Part shown: positions 24,939 through 34,551 of the stretch, one piece after another | Layout: each line of letters starts with the position of its first letter | Position numbering within the stretch: position 1 is the first letter of the stretch | NCBI GenBank assembly: GCA_025928545.1 | Contig: JAICJH010000003.1 | Coordinates: forward strand, 124,001 to 188,000 | Length of the DNA stretch: 64,000 bases | Reading direction: 5' to 3' | Origin: Bryobacteraceae bacterium | Lineage (GTDB): Bacteria; Acidobacteriota; Terriglobia; Bryobacterales; Bryobacteraceae | Notes under the pieces: model-generated | The model's input: only the letters and a program-made list of their open reading frames with translations | Database searches by the model: none | Told to the model about the DNA's origin: nothing | Made by a program: the position numbers and the translations under genes

Positions 24939-26284
24939 CGATTGTAGAAGCCGGACGACGGCTGCGTGCGCGTGAAGTTTCCGCTGTGGAACTGGCAACT
25001 GAGTCCCTGCGCATGATCCGGGAACAGCAACCTCGCCTCAACGCGTTTATCACCATCACGGACGAAACTGCTCTCGCTCAGGCACGCCAGGCGGATCGGG
25101 ATTTCGCCGGCGGAGTGGACCGGGGCCCGCTTCAGGGAGTGCCATATGCCCTCAAGGATTTGTTCAAAACAAAAGGGATACGGACCACCGGCGGGACGAA
25201 AATCTTTGCCGATTACGTGCCGGATCACGACTCCGCCGTTTACGAAAGACTTCAGGCCGCCGGTGCGGTCCTCATGGGAAAGACGGGATTGCACGAACTG
25301 GCCTATGGGATCACCAGCAACAACCCGCACTACGGAGCGGTTCGGAATCCCCATGATCCCTCGCGAATTCCAGGAGGCTCCAGCGGCGGATCGGGGGCGG
25401 CGGTGGCGGCCGGATTGGTTTCGTTTGCCATGGGGAGCGATACCGGTGGTTCCATCCGAATTCCCGCCGCCTATTGCGGCTGCGTGGGACTGAAGCCCAC
25501 TTTTGGTCGGGTCAGCCGTTTTGGGACGATGCCGCTGGGTTTCAGCCTCGATCATATGGGCCCTATGACCCAAACTGCGCGAGATGCCGCACTTGTCATG
25601 GAGGCAATTGCCGGATACGACCCCCGAGACGATAGTTCTTTGCGCGAACCGGCAGGCGACTTTCTCAATCCGGGCGCTGAGTCTTCACTCGCGGGATTGC
25701 GCATCGGTGTCCCGGAGAATTTCTATAACGAGAGAATCGCGCCGGAAGTCGCTGACGCTTTCGCGGAGGGGCTGCGGCGAGCCGAGGCTGCCGGCGGCAA
25801 ATTGGTTTCGATTCGCGTTCCGGATCCGGAGGCTATTAACCTCGTTGGACGCGTGATTCTATTGGGTGAAGTGGCGGGCCTCATGCAACCTTATATGACT
25901 CACCGGCAAGACTTTGGGGCCGATGTTCTGGCGCTGATCGACCAGGGCCGCCTTCTGGCCGCGACAGATTACGTGAATGCCCAGCGCCTGCGGAGAGGTT
26001 TTCAGCGCGAATGGTCACACCTTTGGGACGACGTGGATGTGATTTTCACCCCTACTGCGCCTATCCTTGCCCCCGAAATCGGACAAACCGAAGTCAAGTG
26101 GGGCGGCGACGCGGAAGATGTGAGACTTGCCAGCACCCGCCTGGTTCGGGCCATTAATGTCCTTGGCCTGCCAGCTATCTCTATCCCCATGCAACAGCAA
26201 GGCTTACCAGCCGGATTGCAGATCATCGGCCAGCCGTCAGCAGAAAGAACAATACTCGGAATCAGCCAGATATTGACGCGCTAA
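24935..26284 (+). CDS. Amidase-signature family hydrolase (GatA/AtzE-like)
   Basis: A 449-residue protein with the full Ser-cisSer-Lys triad: Lys74 in YALKDLFKTKG, Ser149 in the GGSSGGSGAA glycine loop, and nucleophile Ser173 in GSDTGGSIR. The spacing (75 and 24 residues) is the same as in GatA. It hydrolyses an amide; whether it is the glutaminase of a tRNA amidotransferase or a free amidase is open. The absence of gatB next to it and the small coupled upstream gene suggest the AtzE/AtzG type. The 263 bp that follow hold no gene but a candidate sigma-54 promoter. Confidence 0.85.
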   Translation: MTIVEAGRRLRAREVSAVELATESLRMIREQQPRLNAFITITDETALAQARQADRDFAGGVDRGPLQGVPYALKDLFKTKGIRTTGGTKIFADYVPDHDSAVYERLQAAGAVLMGKTGLHELAYGITSNNPHYGAVRNPHDPSRIPGGSSGGSGAAVAAGLVSFAMGSDTGGSIRIPAAYCGCVGLKPTFGRVSRFGTMPLGFSLDHMGPMTQTARDAALVMEAIAGYDPRDDSSLREPAGDFLNPGAESSLAGLRIGVPENFYNERIAPEVADAFAEGLRRAEAAGGKLVSIRVPDPEAINLVGRVILLGEVAGLMQPYMTHRQDFGADVLALIDQGRLLAATDYVNAQRLRRGFQREWSHLWDDVDVIFTPTAPILAPEIGQTEVKWGGDAEDVRLASTRLVRAINVLGLPAISIPMQQQGLPAGLQIIGQPSAERTILGISQILTR

Positions 26285-26409
26285 GCTCCTTTTCGTCCCT
26301 ACGATAAACAGGTTCACCCCAAAATAGTTGTTGCCACCACGCGAGAGTGCGTGATAGGTTTGTGTAAAGTTGCCAGAATAATCGAGAAGAGTACAGTTAT
26401 TCACAATCG

Positions 26410-26425
26410 TGGCTGGACAATTGCA
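26410..26425 (+). promoter_or_regulatory. Candidate sigma-54 (-24/-12) promoter
   Basis: The element TGGCTGGACAATTGCA has GG and GC exactly 12 bp apart and matches the TGGC...TTGCA consensus except at the AC of the -24 half. It lies about 125 bp before the TonB receptor start, in the only gene-free stretch of this neighbourhood. No convincing sigma-70 elements are seen there. Activation would need an enhancer-binding protein, of which one is encoded at 32387. Confidence 0.45.
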
Positions 26426-26550
26426 TAGCCAAGTCGAACCTTTCTTGGGGTAGTCTTGCGCAGAGTGACCCTGAACTGAATTGGCCTGTCTCCAACCGGG
26501 GCGGACGAAGGTTCAGGATGTTGAGTTGTCAATCTTAATTGGGGGTAATG

Positions 26551-29500
26551 ATGAAGAAAGCAAATATGATGCTGAAAGCAACACTTCCGCTTTTGGCGGG
26601 GTTCGCCTTATTGTGCCTGAACGTCGGGGCACAGGAAACGACCGCCGGCGTGCAGGGAGTCGTCAAAGATCCCAAATCGGAGGTAGTGCCAAACGCGTCG
26701 GTGGAAATTTCCGGCACCTCACTGCTTGGAGGATCGCGGAAGAGTCCAACTGATTCGGGCGGGTTTTACCGGTTTGCGCAGCTGCCACCCGGCGATTACA
26801 CAATCACTGTGAGCGCGGCGGGTTTCTCCACCGTCAAGCAGACGAATATCCGTCTGGACGTGGGTCGCATTCCAAATATCGATTTTTCGCTGAAGATCAG
26901 CGCGGTCGCACAGACGATCGAAGTGAGCTCCGCGGCGCCGATGGTAGACGTCACGCAAAGTAAAGTCGCGGTCGATGTGGAGCAGGAAGTTATCGACAAT
27001 ATTCCGAAAGGCCGCTCATTCCAGTCGCTGATCACCTTCGCGCCGGGCGCGCGCATGGAACCGCTCCAGGGCGGACGCAACGACAAGGGCAACAGCTTTC
27101 AGGTGGACGGAGCTTCCGACGCCGAAAATGTTTACCTGGTGGACGGCGTCAACATGACCGACGCGCAGAGCGGTGGCGTTGGCAAGAGCTTTCAGATTGA
27201 CTTTATTCAGACTGTGCAGATTAAATCGACCGGCTTCGAAGCGAAGTATGGCGGCGCTTTGGGCGGTGTTGTGAACGCGATTCCGAAGCGCGGCACAAAC
27301 GACTGGCATGGCGCATTGTTGACCTACATGCAGACGAATGCGCTGAATGCAAACGATCCGTGCCTGAGCGGATTGACCGCGGGCTACAACGGCGCGAACT
27401 TCAGCGGGCCTACAGCAGCGAACGTGAATACGTTCTCACAGAGCCAGGTATGCGGTTTGCGGCTGAATCCGGGACTGGCGGGGCTGAACAGCGCGGCTCG
27501 TCTGGACGGAACGCCTGAGTTTTATATCCCGAAAAAAGACCAGCGCAACATTCTGGAGCCCGGGTATGAAGCAAGCGGTCCACTCATGACTAATCGGGTC
27601 TGGTTGTACAGCAGCTATATTCCGACTCTCGACACTATTCATCGCCGAGTGAACTTTACCGGAGCAAACGCCGGACCACGCACACTGACCAGTTCGTTCG
27701 TGCAGCACAATATGTATAACCGCCTGGATTACCAGGCGCACAGCACGGTGCGACTGTTCGGAGCGTTGAATTACTCCTACGGCCGACAGACAGGGCAGCT
27801 TGTGCTTCCGGACAGCGCCGCTGGCCAGATCAACACGGGCGCCACCACCGATCCCAATACATTGCGTTCAGATGCGGGATTCACGTATCCGACTTCGGTG
27901 TACAGTTTCGGTGCGGACTGGACCCCGACGCCCAAGCTGGTGATCACAGCGCGTTACGGTTATTTCTTCAATAACGTGGAACAGCGCGGTATTCCCACGG
28001 GCATCCGTGATGTTTATCAGGCGAGCGTCAACGCCAATACGAAGGACCTGACGGGCGCGGCTTTCCCCGCTTCTTCATTCAACGCAACAGGTTTCGCCAA
28101 CATTCCGTCGAATATCGCCCGCATTTACGACGCATTCAAGCGCAGGAGTTTCAATATTGACGCTTCTTATCTGGCGCGCGGGCTCGGCGGGACACATACG
28201 ATCGAAGCAGGCTATTTCCAGCAGGCGCAGGAGAACGAGGTGCTGAACGGATATCAGGGCACCGTTGTCGATCTGTTCTGGGGACAGTCTTACCAACCAC
28301 TGACCAGCGCCAGCGCCTGCGACGGCGTGAAGGCTCAGAACGTGGCGAATTTCGGAGCGGCCGGCAACCAGTGCCAGGGCCAGTACGGCTATTTCATGGT
28401 TGGTGGCCAGGCGGTAACGAATACGGGCGGCACAACCCAGAAAGCGCACGAATTCTACGTCCAGGATGCGTGGCAGGCGGGGCATGGCCTGACGCTGAAC
28501 CTGGGAGTCCGCTTCCAGCAGGAAATTCTCCCGGCCTATGACACGAAACGATTCCCGAGTCTGGAGTTCGGCTGGAGCCAGAAGATCGCGCCCCGAATCG
28601 GCGTTGCCTATGATGTGTTGCACAACGGCAAGATCAAGGCTTTCGCCAGTTATGGGCAGTTCTACGACATGATGAAGATGAACCTTGCCCGCGGTTCGTT
28701 TGGCAGCGACTACTGGCATCAGTGCGTATACGCGCTCGATACGACCACCTATACGGGCATTCAACCATCGGACACCAGCGGTAACGGCGGTTGCCCGGCG
28801 AGCGGTCCGGCGCCAGGCGTCAGCGCACGGTTTATCGAAAACCTGGATCTCCGGGCGACGAAGGCGGATCCCCGCGATCCTGGAATCGACGTCAACATGA
28901 ACCCGATGAAGCAGCATGAAATCACGGCCGGTGTGGACTGGGCGATTAACAGCAATTGGGGGCTCGAAGGCCGCTACTCGCGGAAACGGCTGGACAATGC
29001 GATCGAAGATATGTCGCTGACGGACAGCCTCGGTTACTACATCGGCAACCCTGGTTCAGCCTATGCTGATATCCTGCATCGGCCGACATCCATTCCTTGC
29101 GTTAAGACGACCGGGTTTACCTGCACAGCCGATCCCGTGTCGGGTCTGTACTACAACACGACGTCATTCTGTGCGGAATGCCCGGCGGTGCAGAAGGCTG
29201 TCCGAAACTATGACGGTCTGGAATTCCGGTTTATGAAGCGGGCAACTTCCGGTAAGTGGTTCGCGCAGGTTTCATACACGTACAGCAAGCTCGCCGGCAA
29301 TTACTCGGGTCTCGTTAACACGGATCCTACCGACGCCAGCGGTGGCCGGCATAGCCCCAATTCGAGCCGTGCGTTCGACATTCCGACCATGACGTATCTG
29401 CCTAGCGGCAAACCGGACAACGGTCCGCTGGCCTCGGATCGCCCGAATACGGCAAACATATTCGCGTCGTATCCGATCAAGTGGTGGAAGCACATGGTGA

Positions 29501-30042
29501 CAAATTTCGGCGTGACCGAAACGTTGTATCAGGGAACCCCGATCAGCACCTGTCTGCCAAGTCTCGGAACATCGTCGGCTTGCCAGCTGGCAGAGGGCCG
29601 CGGCAACGTGGCGTTGCTGTCACGCGGACCGGGAGGAACAATCGTCTCCAACGGAGCGGATATGGGCGCTCGTACCGATCCGCTCATTCAAACCGACCTC
29701 TCTTTGAAGCATGAGATCTCCGTTAGCAAGACGCACGAAGGCATGAAGCTGATGTTTGAGGCACAGGCTTCAAATCTGTTCAATCAGCATGCCAAGATGG
29801 CGTTCTACCAGTTCGCTATTCCGACAAGCTCGATCGCACCGTCAAGGCCGGCCCGTTTCGCGGGCGACCCCGGTTTCGATTACGGTAAGCTCATGAACGG
29901 CTTTAATTACGTGGATGCTCTCAACGGAACGGGTGCATTCTCCGGAGTTCAGGCGCCCCTGACGATGGCAAGCCGGTATGGTTTGCCTCAGTTGTTCCAG
30001 GGCGCGCGAACCGTGCGGCTTCAGATTCGCTTCACGTTCTGA
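26551..30042 (+). CDS. TonB-dependent receptor with N-terminal carboxypeptidase-regulatory domain (Oar-like)
   Basis: A 1163-residue outer-membrane protein. ATG 26551 is preferred over ATG 26548 because GGGGG at 26541-26545 is then at a usable distance. Order of parts: signal peptide ending NVGAQE, a beta-sandwich carboxypeptidase-regulatory domain (VQGVVKDPKSEVVPNASVEI to about residue 110), a plug domain (VEQEVIDNIPKGRSFQSLI, NVYLVDGVNMTD), then a 22-strand-type barrel ending in aromatic LQIRFTF with C-terminal Phe. Such Oar-like receptors are very abundant in Acidobacteria and are thought to import large ligands such as glycans or peptides; the ligand is unknown. It is monocistronic, with a candidate sigma-54 promoter and a strong terminator. 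Confidence 0.9.
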   Translation: MKKANMMLKATLPLLAGFALLCLNVGAQETTAGVQGVVKDPKSEVVPNASVEISGTSLLGGSRKSPTDSGGFYRFAQLPPGDYTITVSAAGFSTVKQTNIRLDVGRIPNIDFSLKISAVAQTIEVSSAAPMVDVTQSKVAVDVEQEVIDNIPKGRSFQSLITFAPGARMEPLQGGRNDKGNSFQVDGASDAENVYLVDGVNMTDAQSGGVGKSFQIDFIQTVQIKSTGFEAKYGGALGGVVNAIPKRGTNDWHGALLTYMQTNALNANDPCLSGLTAGYNGANFSGPTAANVNTFSQSQVCGLRLNPGLAGLNSAARLDGTPEFYIPKKDQRNILEPGYEASGPLMTNRVWLYSSYIPTLDTIHRRVNFTGANAGPRTLTSSFVQHNMYNRLDYQAHSTVRLFGALNYSYGRQTGQLVLPDSAAGQINTGATTDPNTLRSDAGFTYPTSVYSFGADWTPTPKLVITARYGYFFNNVEQRGIPTGIRDVYQASVNANTKDLTGAAFPASSFNATGFANIPSNIARIYDAFKRRSFNIDASYLARGLGGTHTIEAGYFQQAQENEVLNGYQGTVVDLFWGQSYQPLTSASACDGVKAQNVANFGAAGNQCQGQYGYFMVGGQAVTNTGGTTQKAHEFYVQDAWQAGHGLTLNLGVRFQQEILPAYDTKRFPSLEFGWSQKIAPRIGVAYDVLHNGKIKAFASYGQFYDMMKMNLARGSFGSDYWHQCVYALDTTTYTGIQPSDTSGNGGCPASGPAPGVSARFIENLDLRATKADPRDPGIDVNMNPMKQHEITAGVDWAINSNWGLEGRYSRKRLDNAIEDMSLTDSLGYYIGNPGSAYADILHRPTSIPCVKTTGFTCTADPVSGLYYNTTSFCAECPAVQKAVRNYDGLEFRFMKRATSGKWFAQVSYTYSKLAGNYSGLVNTDPTDASGGRHSPNSSRAFDIPTMTYLPSGKPDNGPLASDRPNTANIFASYPIKWWKHMVTNFGVTETLYQGTPISTCLPSLGTSSACQLAEGRGNVALLSRGPGGTIVSNGADMGARTDPLIQTDLSLKHEISVSKTHEGMKLMFEAQASNLFNQHAKMAFYQFAIPTSSIAPSRPARFAGDPGFDYGKLMNGFNYVDALNGTGAFSGVQAPLTMASRYGLPQLFQGARTVRLQIRFTF

Positions 30043-30077
30043 TTCGCAAATCCGCTAATAAGTAAGAAAGCAAGACG

Positions 30078-30113
30078 AGCCCCCGGGTTCCGCTAAGGAG
30101 CCCGGGGGCTTTT
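30078..30113 (+). terminator. Rho-independent terminator of TonB receptor gene
   Basis: A perfect 10-bp GC-rich stem (AGCCCCCGGG at 30078-30087 with CCCGGGGGCT at 30101-30110), a 13-nt loop, and a short T run (TTTT at 30110-30113). It lies 36 bp after the stop codon and 62 bp before the kinase gene. Confidence 0.85.
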
Positions 30114-30174
30114 CACGTGTCCCTGGGCGCGGTGCCCTTTGCCGCCTCTGTTTCGCGTAAACTGAAAACAACGC

Positions 30175-32280
30175 ATGTTGAAGCGCCTCTCCATTGCAGT
30201 CGCTGCCATTCTCCTGATGGCATCGCTGGCCCTGGTGATCTGGTTCGGGTCCTTCAACAAAGGCTCCTGGCCGCGGCCCGAAGATCCCGCTCAGACCTTC
30301 GTTTTCTTCGGCCTCTCCATCCTGATTTTCCTGCTGATGCTTGGGCTGGGCTACTGGTTCGTCCGGCTCACGATCAAGCTCTGGATCGCCCGCCAGACTG
30401 GTGGAGCCGGTTCGCGCATCCGCAACTTACTCGTGACAGGCGCGCTGGCGCTGAGCGTGATGCCCGTATTTTGCATGGTCCTGTTCAATTACTTCGTATT
30501 GAGTAAGACGCTGACGGCGTGGTTTACGATACCCGCGGACCACGTTGTCGCCGACTTCGCGAGAATCGGGGATGCGCTCAAAAATGAGATGAGCCGCCGC
30601 GCACTAGCCGAAGCGCAGCTTATTGCAGTGTCGCCAGAAGTCGCGACACTGCTTGGCGACGCCAGTGCCGACGCTTCAGACAATGCCTCCGCCTGGCTGT
30701 CCAGGTTCTGTCTCGACCATCAATTGGTGGCCGCGAGAATCCTTCCCGCCGGCTCCATGACACCCAGAGCCAGCTACGGCCAAATGCCGGGAACAACCAT
30801 TGGAACAGCCATCGCCAAGATCCGTCGCGCCGACACGGAAATCGGGTCTGTCCTCGTAGCGGAGAAACTTCCGGTGGATTTTGTCGCGGGCGAAAAGCAC
30901 ATCCTCGACGACGTCAGTGTAAGAACACAGCTAAAAGACGAGAAGAGCAGTATCCGAACGAATTTGTTGCAGGTGATGGCGCTGGTCGCATTGTTTGTTC
31001 TGTTTGTGGCAACCTGGCTGGCGCAGTACCTCGCGCGGCAGATCAGTACGCCAATTACCGCCCTGTTGCAGGCTGTGGGCGAGGTCAGCCGCGGCAATCT
31101 GGGATATCGTGTCACCGCCACCGGTATCGATGAACTGGCTGTGCTGATAACCGGTTTTAATCGAATGACGGCCGACCTTGAAGCGAACCGGTCCGAGCTG
31201 GAGACCCGGCGCCGCTTCACGGAAGCCATCCTCGAAAGTATTCCGACGGGTGTCATCTCGGTGGATTCCGGCGGCGTCATCCAGCGCGTGAACAAGGCTC
31301 TGACGCAGATGCTGCCGGATGCGGGCGCGCGCGCGACCTCCCGTCTTGACGATCTGTTTTCACCGGAAGACGCCATCGAAATCCGCTATCTGATGAACCG
31401 GGCCCGGCGCACCGGACTGTCTTCGCGGCAGTTTGAAATCCATACTCCCGCGAAGACGCTGCACCTGGCAATCACGGTCGCGGCAATTGAAGGCGGGCGA
31501 AATGCGGGATTTGTGGTGGTCGTCGAGGACACCAGCGATCTGCTGCGCGCTCAAAAAGTGGCAGCCTGGAGCGAGGTGGCGCGCCGCGTCGCCCATGAGA
31601 TCCGCAATCCGCTGACTCCGATTACGCTCTCGGCTGAGCGAATTGTGCGCCAGGCCAATCGCAACACGCTACCTTCGACGGTGGACCGGGTACTTCGGGA
31701 ATGCGCGGGCACGATCCTCGATGAGACTGCGTCCGTGAAGCGATTGGTCGATGAATTTTCGCAGTTCTCGCGCCTGCCCGCAGCCCGGCTGGTGCTGTGC
31801 GATCTCAACGAAGTCGTCGCCAACGGCATCGGGGTTTTTGATGGGCGGCTGGAGGGAATCGAACTCACGGTGGATCTCTCTGCCGGTTTGCCCGCCGTCA
31901 TGGCGGATCCCGAGCAACTGAAACGGGTCGTGGTCAATCTGATCGACAATGCGGCGGAAGCGATGCAGGATTCTCCTGTGAAAATACTCCTCGTGCAGAC
32001 GCGCCCCGGCCCCGCCGACTCCGCCGAGATTATCATCGCCGACTCCGGCTGCGGCGTTACAGCCGAGGAAAAGGAGAAGCTGTTTCTGCCCTACTTTTCC
32101 ACGAAAGGGCGGGGCACCGGATTGGGGCTCGCCATCGTCAGTCATATTCTCACCGAGCACGGAGCCAGCATTCGCGTTGAAGATAATAAGCCGAGCGGCG
32201 CGCGCTTTACCATTGAAGTTCCGGGCGCGGCATCGGCCGATGAAGCTCCGGTGCCGGTCTCGACAACGGTCACGCTCTGA
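30175..32280 (+). CDS. NtrY-like sensor histidine kinase
   Basis: A 701-residue membrane kinase. Three N-terminal transmembrane helices (residues ~5-110) and a periplasmic or extracytoplasmic segment to about 260 are followed by a fourth helix (VALFVLFVATWLAQYLA), a HAMP domain (~285-340), a PAS domain (~350-450), a dimerisation domain with phospho-acceptor His474 (VAHEIRNPLTPI), and an HATPase domain (N box VVNLIDNAAEAM, G boxes ADSGCGV and GRGTGLGLAI). The architecture is that of NtrY, a nitrogen- or redox-related sensor paired with the NtrX-type regulator encoded 106 bp downstream. The signal is unknown. Confidence 0.9.
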   Translation: MLKRLSIAVAAILLMASLALVIWFGSFNKGSWPRPEDPAQTFVFFGLSILIFLLMLGLGYWFVRLTIKLWIARQTGGAGSRIRNLLVTGALALSVMPVFCMVLFNYFVLSKTLTAWFTIPADHVVADFARIGDALKNEMSRRALAEAQLIAVSPEVATLLGDASADASDNASAWLSRFCLDHQLVAARILPAGSMTPRASYGQMPGTTIGTAIAKIRRADTEIGSVLVAEKLPVDFVAGEKHILDDVSVRTQLKDEKSSIRTNLLQVMALVALFVLFVATWLAQYLARQISTPITALLQAVGEVSRGNLGYRVTATGIDELAVLITGFNRMTADLEANRSELETRRRFTEAILESIPTGVISVDSGGVIQRVNKALTQMLPDAGARATSRLDDLFSPEDAIEIRYLMNRARRTGLSSRQFEIHTPAKTLHLAITVAAIEGGRNAGFVVVVEDTSDLLRAQKVAAWSEVARRVAHEIRNPLTPITLSAERIVRQANRNTLPSTVDRVLRECAGTILDETASVKRLVDEFSQFSRLPAARLVLCDLNEVVANGIGVFDGRLEGIELTVDLSAGLPAVMADPEQLKRVVVNLIDNAAEAMQDSPVKILLVQTRPGPADSAEIIIADSGCGVTAEEKEKLFLPYFSTKGRGTGLGLAIVSHILTEHGASIRVEDNKPSGARFTIEVPGAASADEAPVPVSTTVTL

Positions 32281-32386
32281 CACCATCCGGCAAAACAAAG
32301 CCCGATGTGCGGTCCGGATTTTCCACCGGTACTAAAATATAGGAGACCTTCATCGAGCGGGCTGTTTCCCCCTTCCTAATCGTCCT

Positions 32387-33757
32387 ATGAAATCGCCACG
32401 CATTCTTATCGTCGATGACGAACCGGGCATCCGACAGACGCTGGGCGCAGTCCTCGACGATGAAGGCTTCCGCGTCGACTCCGTCAACAGCGGCGAACGT
32501 TGCCTGGATGCGCTGGCGGAAACGCTTTACGAAGTTCTGTTGCTCGATATCTGGTTGCCTGGCGCCGACGGATTAGCCATTCTCGAGCGTGTCCAGAAAA
32601 TGCCCGCGGCGGACCGGCCCGTGGTTGTGATGATTTCCGGCCACGCGACAATCGACACCGCGGTGCGCGCGACAAAACTGGGAGCATTCGATTTTCTGGA
32701 GAAGCCTCTTTCCATTGAACGTGTCCTCGTCGTGGTCAGGAACGCGATCGAACATCGGCTGCTGCGTCTTGAAAACGAGCAATACAGAGAATCCAAAGCC
32801 GGGCAGCCTTACATTGTTGGTGACAGCGTGCCCATGAAGGCGCTCCGGCAACAACTCGCTCTGATGGCAAGCACCAACGGCCGGGTCCTGATCTATGGCG
32901 AAAGCGGGACGGGTAAGGAACTTGTTGCCCATGCGCTGCATGCGATGAGCGCGCGAGCCGCGAAGCCGTTTGTCGACGTCAACTGCGCGGCCATCCCCGA
33001 AGATCTGATTGAGAGCGAATTGTTCGGCCACATGAAGGGCAGTTTCACGGCGGCTCACGAGCGGAAGATCGGAAAATTTCAAAAGGCCGACGGCGGCACT
33101 TTGTTTCTCGACGAAGTGGGAGACATGAGCCTGAAAACCCAGGCCAAAGTGCTGCGAGTCCTGGAAGACCAGCGTTTCGAGCCGGTGGGGGCGCAGGAGT
33201 CGGTCCAGGTGGATGTGCGCGTGGTCGCGGCCACGAATAAGAATCTCGAGCACGAAATCGATTCGGGTAATTTCCGCGAAGCTCTGTTCTACCGGTTGAA
33301 CGTGATTCCGTTTCACGTCCCGCCATTGCGGGAGCGCAGGGAAGATATTCCGGTTCTGGCAGCCTTCTTCCTCGAAGAATTCACGCGGGCATACGGGCGC
33401 AAACCGAAGGAACTCACCCCCGCCGCTCTGGAACTGCTGGGCGAACACCACTGGCCGGGCAATGTCAGGGAACTCCGCAATCTGATCGAGCGCATCGTCA
33501 TCCTGCACCCTCAGAGCAAAGTCGACGCAAGGCACATTCCATTGCAGGCTGTGCAGCCACGCAAACCAGGCGCAGACCGTTCCACGGAACGCTACGGAAG
33601 TCTTCAGGATGTGCGGGAAGCCGCTGAACGGGAATACATTCTGCGCAAGCTCGAAGAGGCGAATGGCAACGTCAGCCGGGCAGCCGAACTGTTAGGCCTG
33701 GAGCGAAGTAATCTGTATCGAAAAATGAAATCCCTGGGAATGGCGCCGCGGGAGTAA
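32387..33757 (+). CDS. NtrC/NtrX-type sigma-54-dependent response regulator
   Basis: A 456-residue protein. The receiver domain (residues 1-120) has acidic pair Asp10-Asp11, phospho-acceptor Asp54 and Lys in FLEKP. The AAA+ domain has Walker A GESGTGKE and Walker B GGTLFLDEVGDM. The C-terminus is a Fis-type helix-turn-helix (NVSRAAELLGLERSNLYRKM). It should activate sigma-54 promoters when phosphorylated by the NtrY-like kinase upstream. The sigma-54-contact loop, normally GAFTGA, reads GSFTAA at residues 218-223; Phe and Thr are kept but the second Gly is Ala, which may alter activity. Targets could include the TonB receptor gene. Confidence 0.92.
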   Translation: MKSPRILIVDDEPGIRQTLGAVLDDEGFRVDSVNSGERCLDALAETLYEVLLLDIWLPGADGLAILERVQKMPAADRPVVVMISGHATIDTAVRATKLGAFDFLEKPLSIERVLVVVRNAIEHRLLRLENEQYRESKAGQPYIVGDSVPMKALRQQLALMASTNGRVLIYGESGTGKELVAHALHAMSARAAKPFVDVNCAAIPEDLIESELFGHMKGSFTAAHERKIGKFQKADGGTLFLDEVGDMSLKTQAKVLRVLEDQRFEPVGAQESVQVDVRVVAATNKNLEHEIDSGNFREALFYRLNVIPFHVPPLRERREDIPVLAAFFLEEFTRAYGRKPKELTPAALELLGEHHWPGNVRELRNLIERIVILHPQSKVDARHIPLQAVQPRKPGADRSTERYGSLQDVREAAEREYILRKLEEANGNVSRAAELLGLERSNLYRKMKSLGMAPRE

Positions 33758-33782
33758 ATAAGGGAGGCGTGTGCGCAGACCG

Positions 33783-34517
33783 CTACGCGCCTTCGTGCAG
33801 CTTGTGATGAATGGCGTAGAGCGCGAGCTCCAGCCGGTCGGACACACCGAGCTTATCGAAAATATTGTGCAGGTGGTTTTTCACCGTTTGCTCGCTGATG
33901 AACAGGCGTTCGGCCATGTCCTTATTCTTGAAACCCTGCGCGATCAGCCCCACTATTTCACGCTCGCGCGTGCTGAGCGTCGCTCCATGTTCCCGCAGTC
34001 CCTGGCGGGCCGCTACATTGCCGGGACCTTTCTTCGAAAGGCGGCGGATGACGTCGGCGGTCGACATTCGATCCAGCCAGATTTCTCCCGCATGCACCTT
34101 GCGCACGCTCTTCAGCAGCAATTCGGTGGAAGTGCTCTTCGGCACTATGCCGCTGCAGCCAAGTCGTACAGCTTCCACAATGTCTTCCTTGCCGTCTTCG
34201 GCGACCATCAGGATCACACGGGTGGAAAGCTTCACTTCATGGATTGCTGCGAATATGCGTTGACTCGCCGGGGCGTTTGCCGGCCAGCCCAGCAGAACCA
34301 CATCCGGCCGGACCATACGGATTTGATCAGCCGCGTTGGCGGCATTCTCAATCGTTCCAGCCACATCCAGATCCGCCTGTGCGGTCACAAGATTAGACAG
34401 ACCGTCCCTAAAGAGGCTCTTGTCGTCGGCAATGAGTACCCGTATTGAGGCCATGCCATTTTTCGCCAGCCCGACGCCGAGTCCAGTAGCGGACAGTGTG
34501 GTTTCTAGTCTTGCCAA
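33783..34517 (-). CDS. LuxR-type response regulator with non-phosphorylatable receiver domain
   Basis: A 244-residue protein of NarL/FixJ layout: a receiver domain (RVLIADDKSLFRDGL and the VPKSTS lysine) then a LuxR helix-turn-helix (LSTREREIVGLIAQGFKNKDMAERLF, TVKNHLHNIFDKLGV). At the phospho-acceptor position, the expected VVLLD reads VVLLG (residue 77), and no Asp lies nearby, so phosphorylation is not expected. The TTG start at 34517 has GGGAG 8 bases upstream; an ATG at 34454 gives a 223-residue protein that begins right at the receiver, as is usual. It converges on the NtrX-like gene and diverges from the TrmB-like gene. Confidence 0.88.
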   Translation of the reverse strand: MARLETTLSATGLGVGLAKNGMASIRVLIADDKSLFRDGLSNLVTAQADLDVAGTIENAANAADQIRMVRPDVVLLGWPANAPASQRIFAAIHEVKLSTRVILMVAEDGKEDIVEAVRLGCSGIVPKSTSTELLLKSVRKVHAGEIWLDRMSTADVIRRLSKKGPGNVAARQGLREHGATLSTREREIVGLIAQGFKNKDMAERLFISEQTVKNHLHNIFDKLGVSDRLELALYAIHHKLHEGA

Positions 34518-34551
34518 TTCTTAAACTCCCGATATCATAGTGTAGTTTTAT

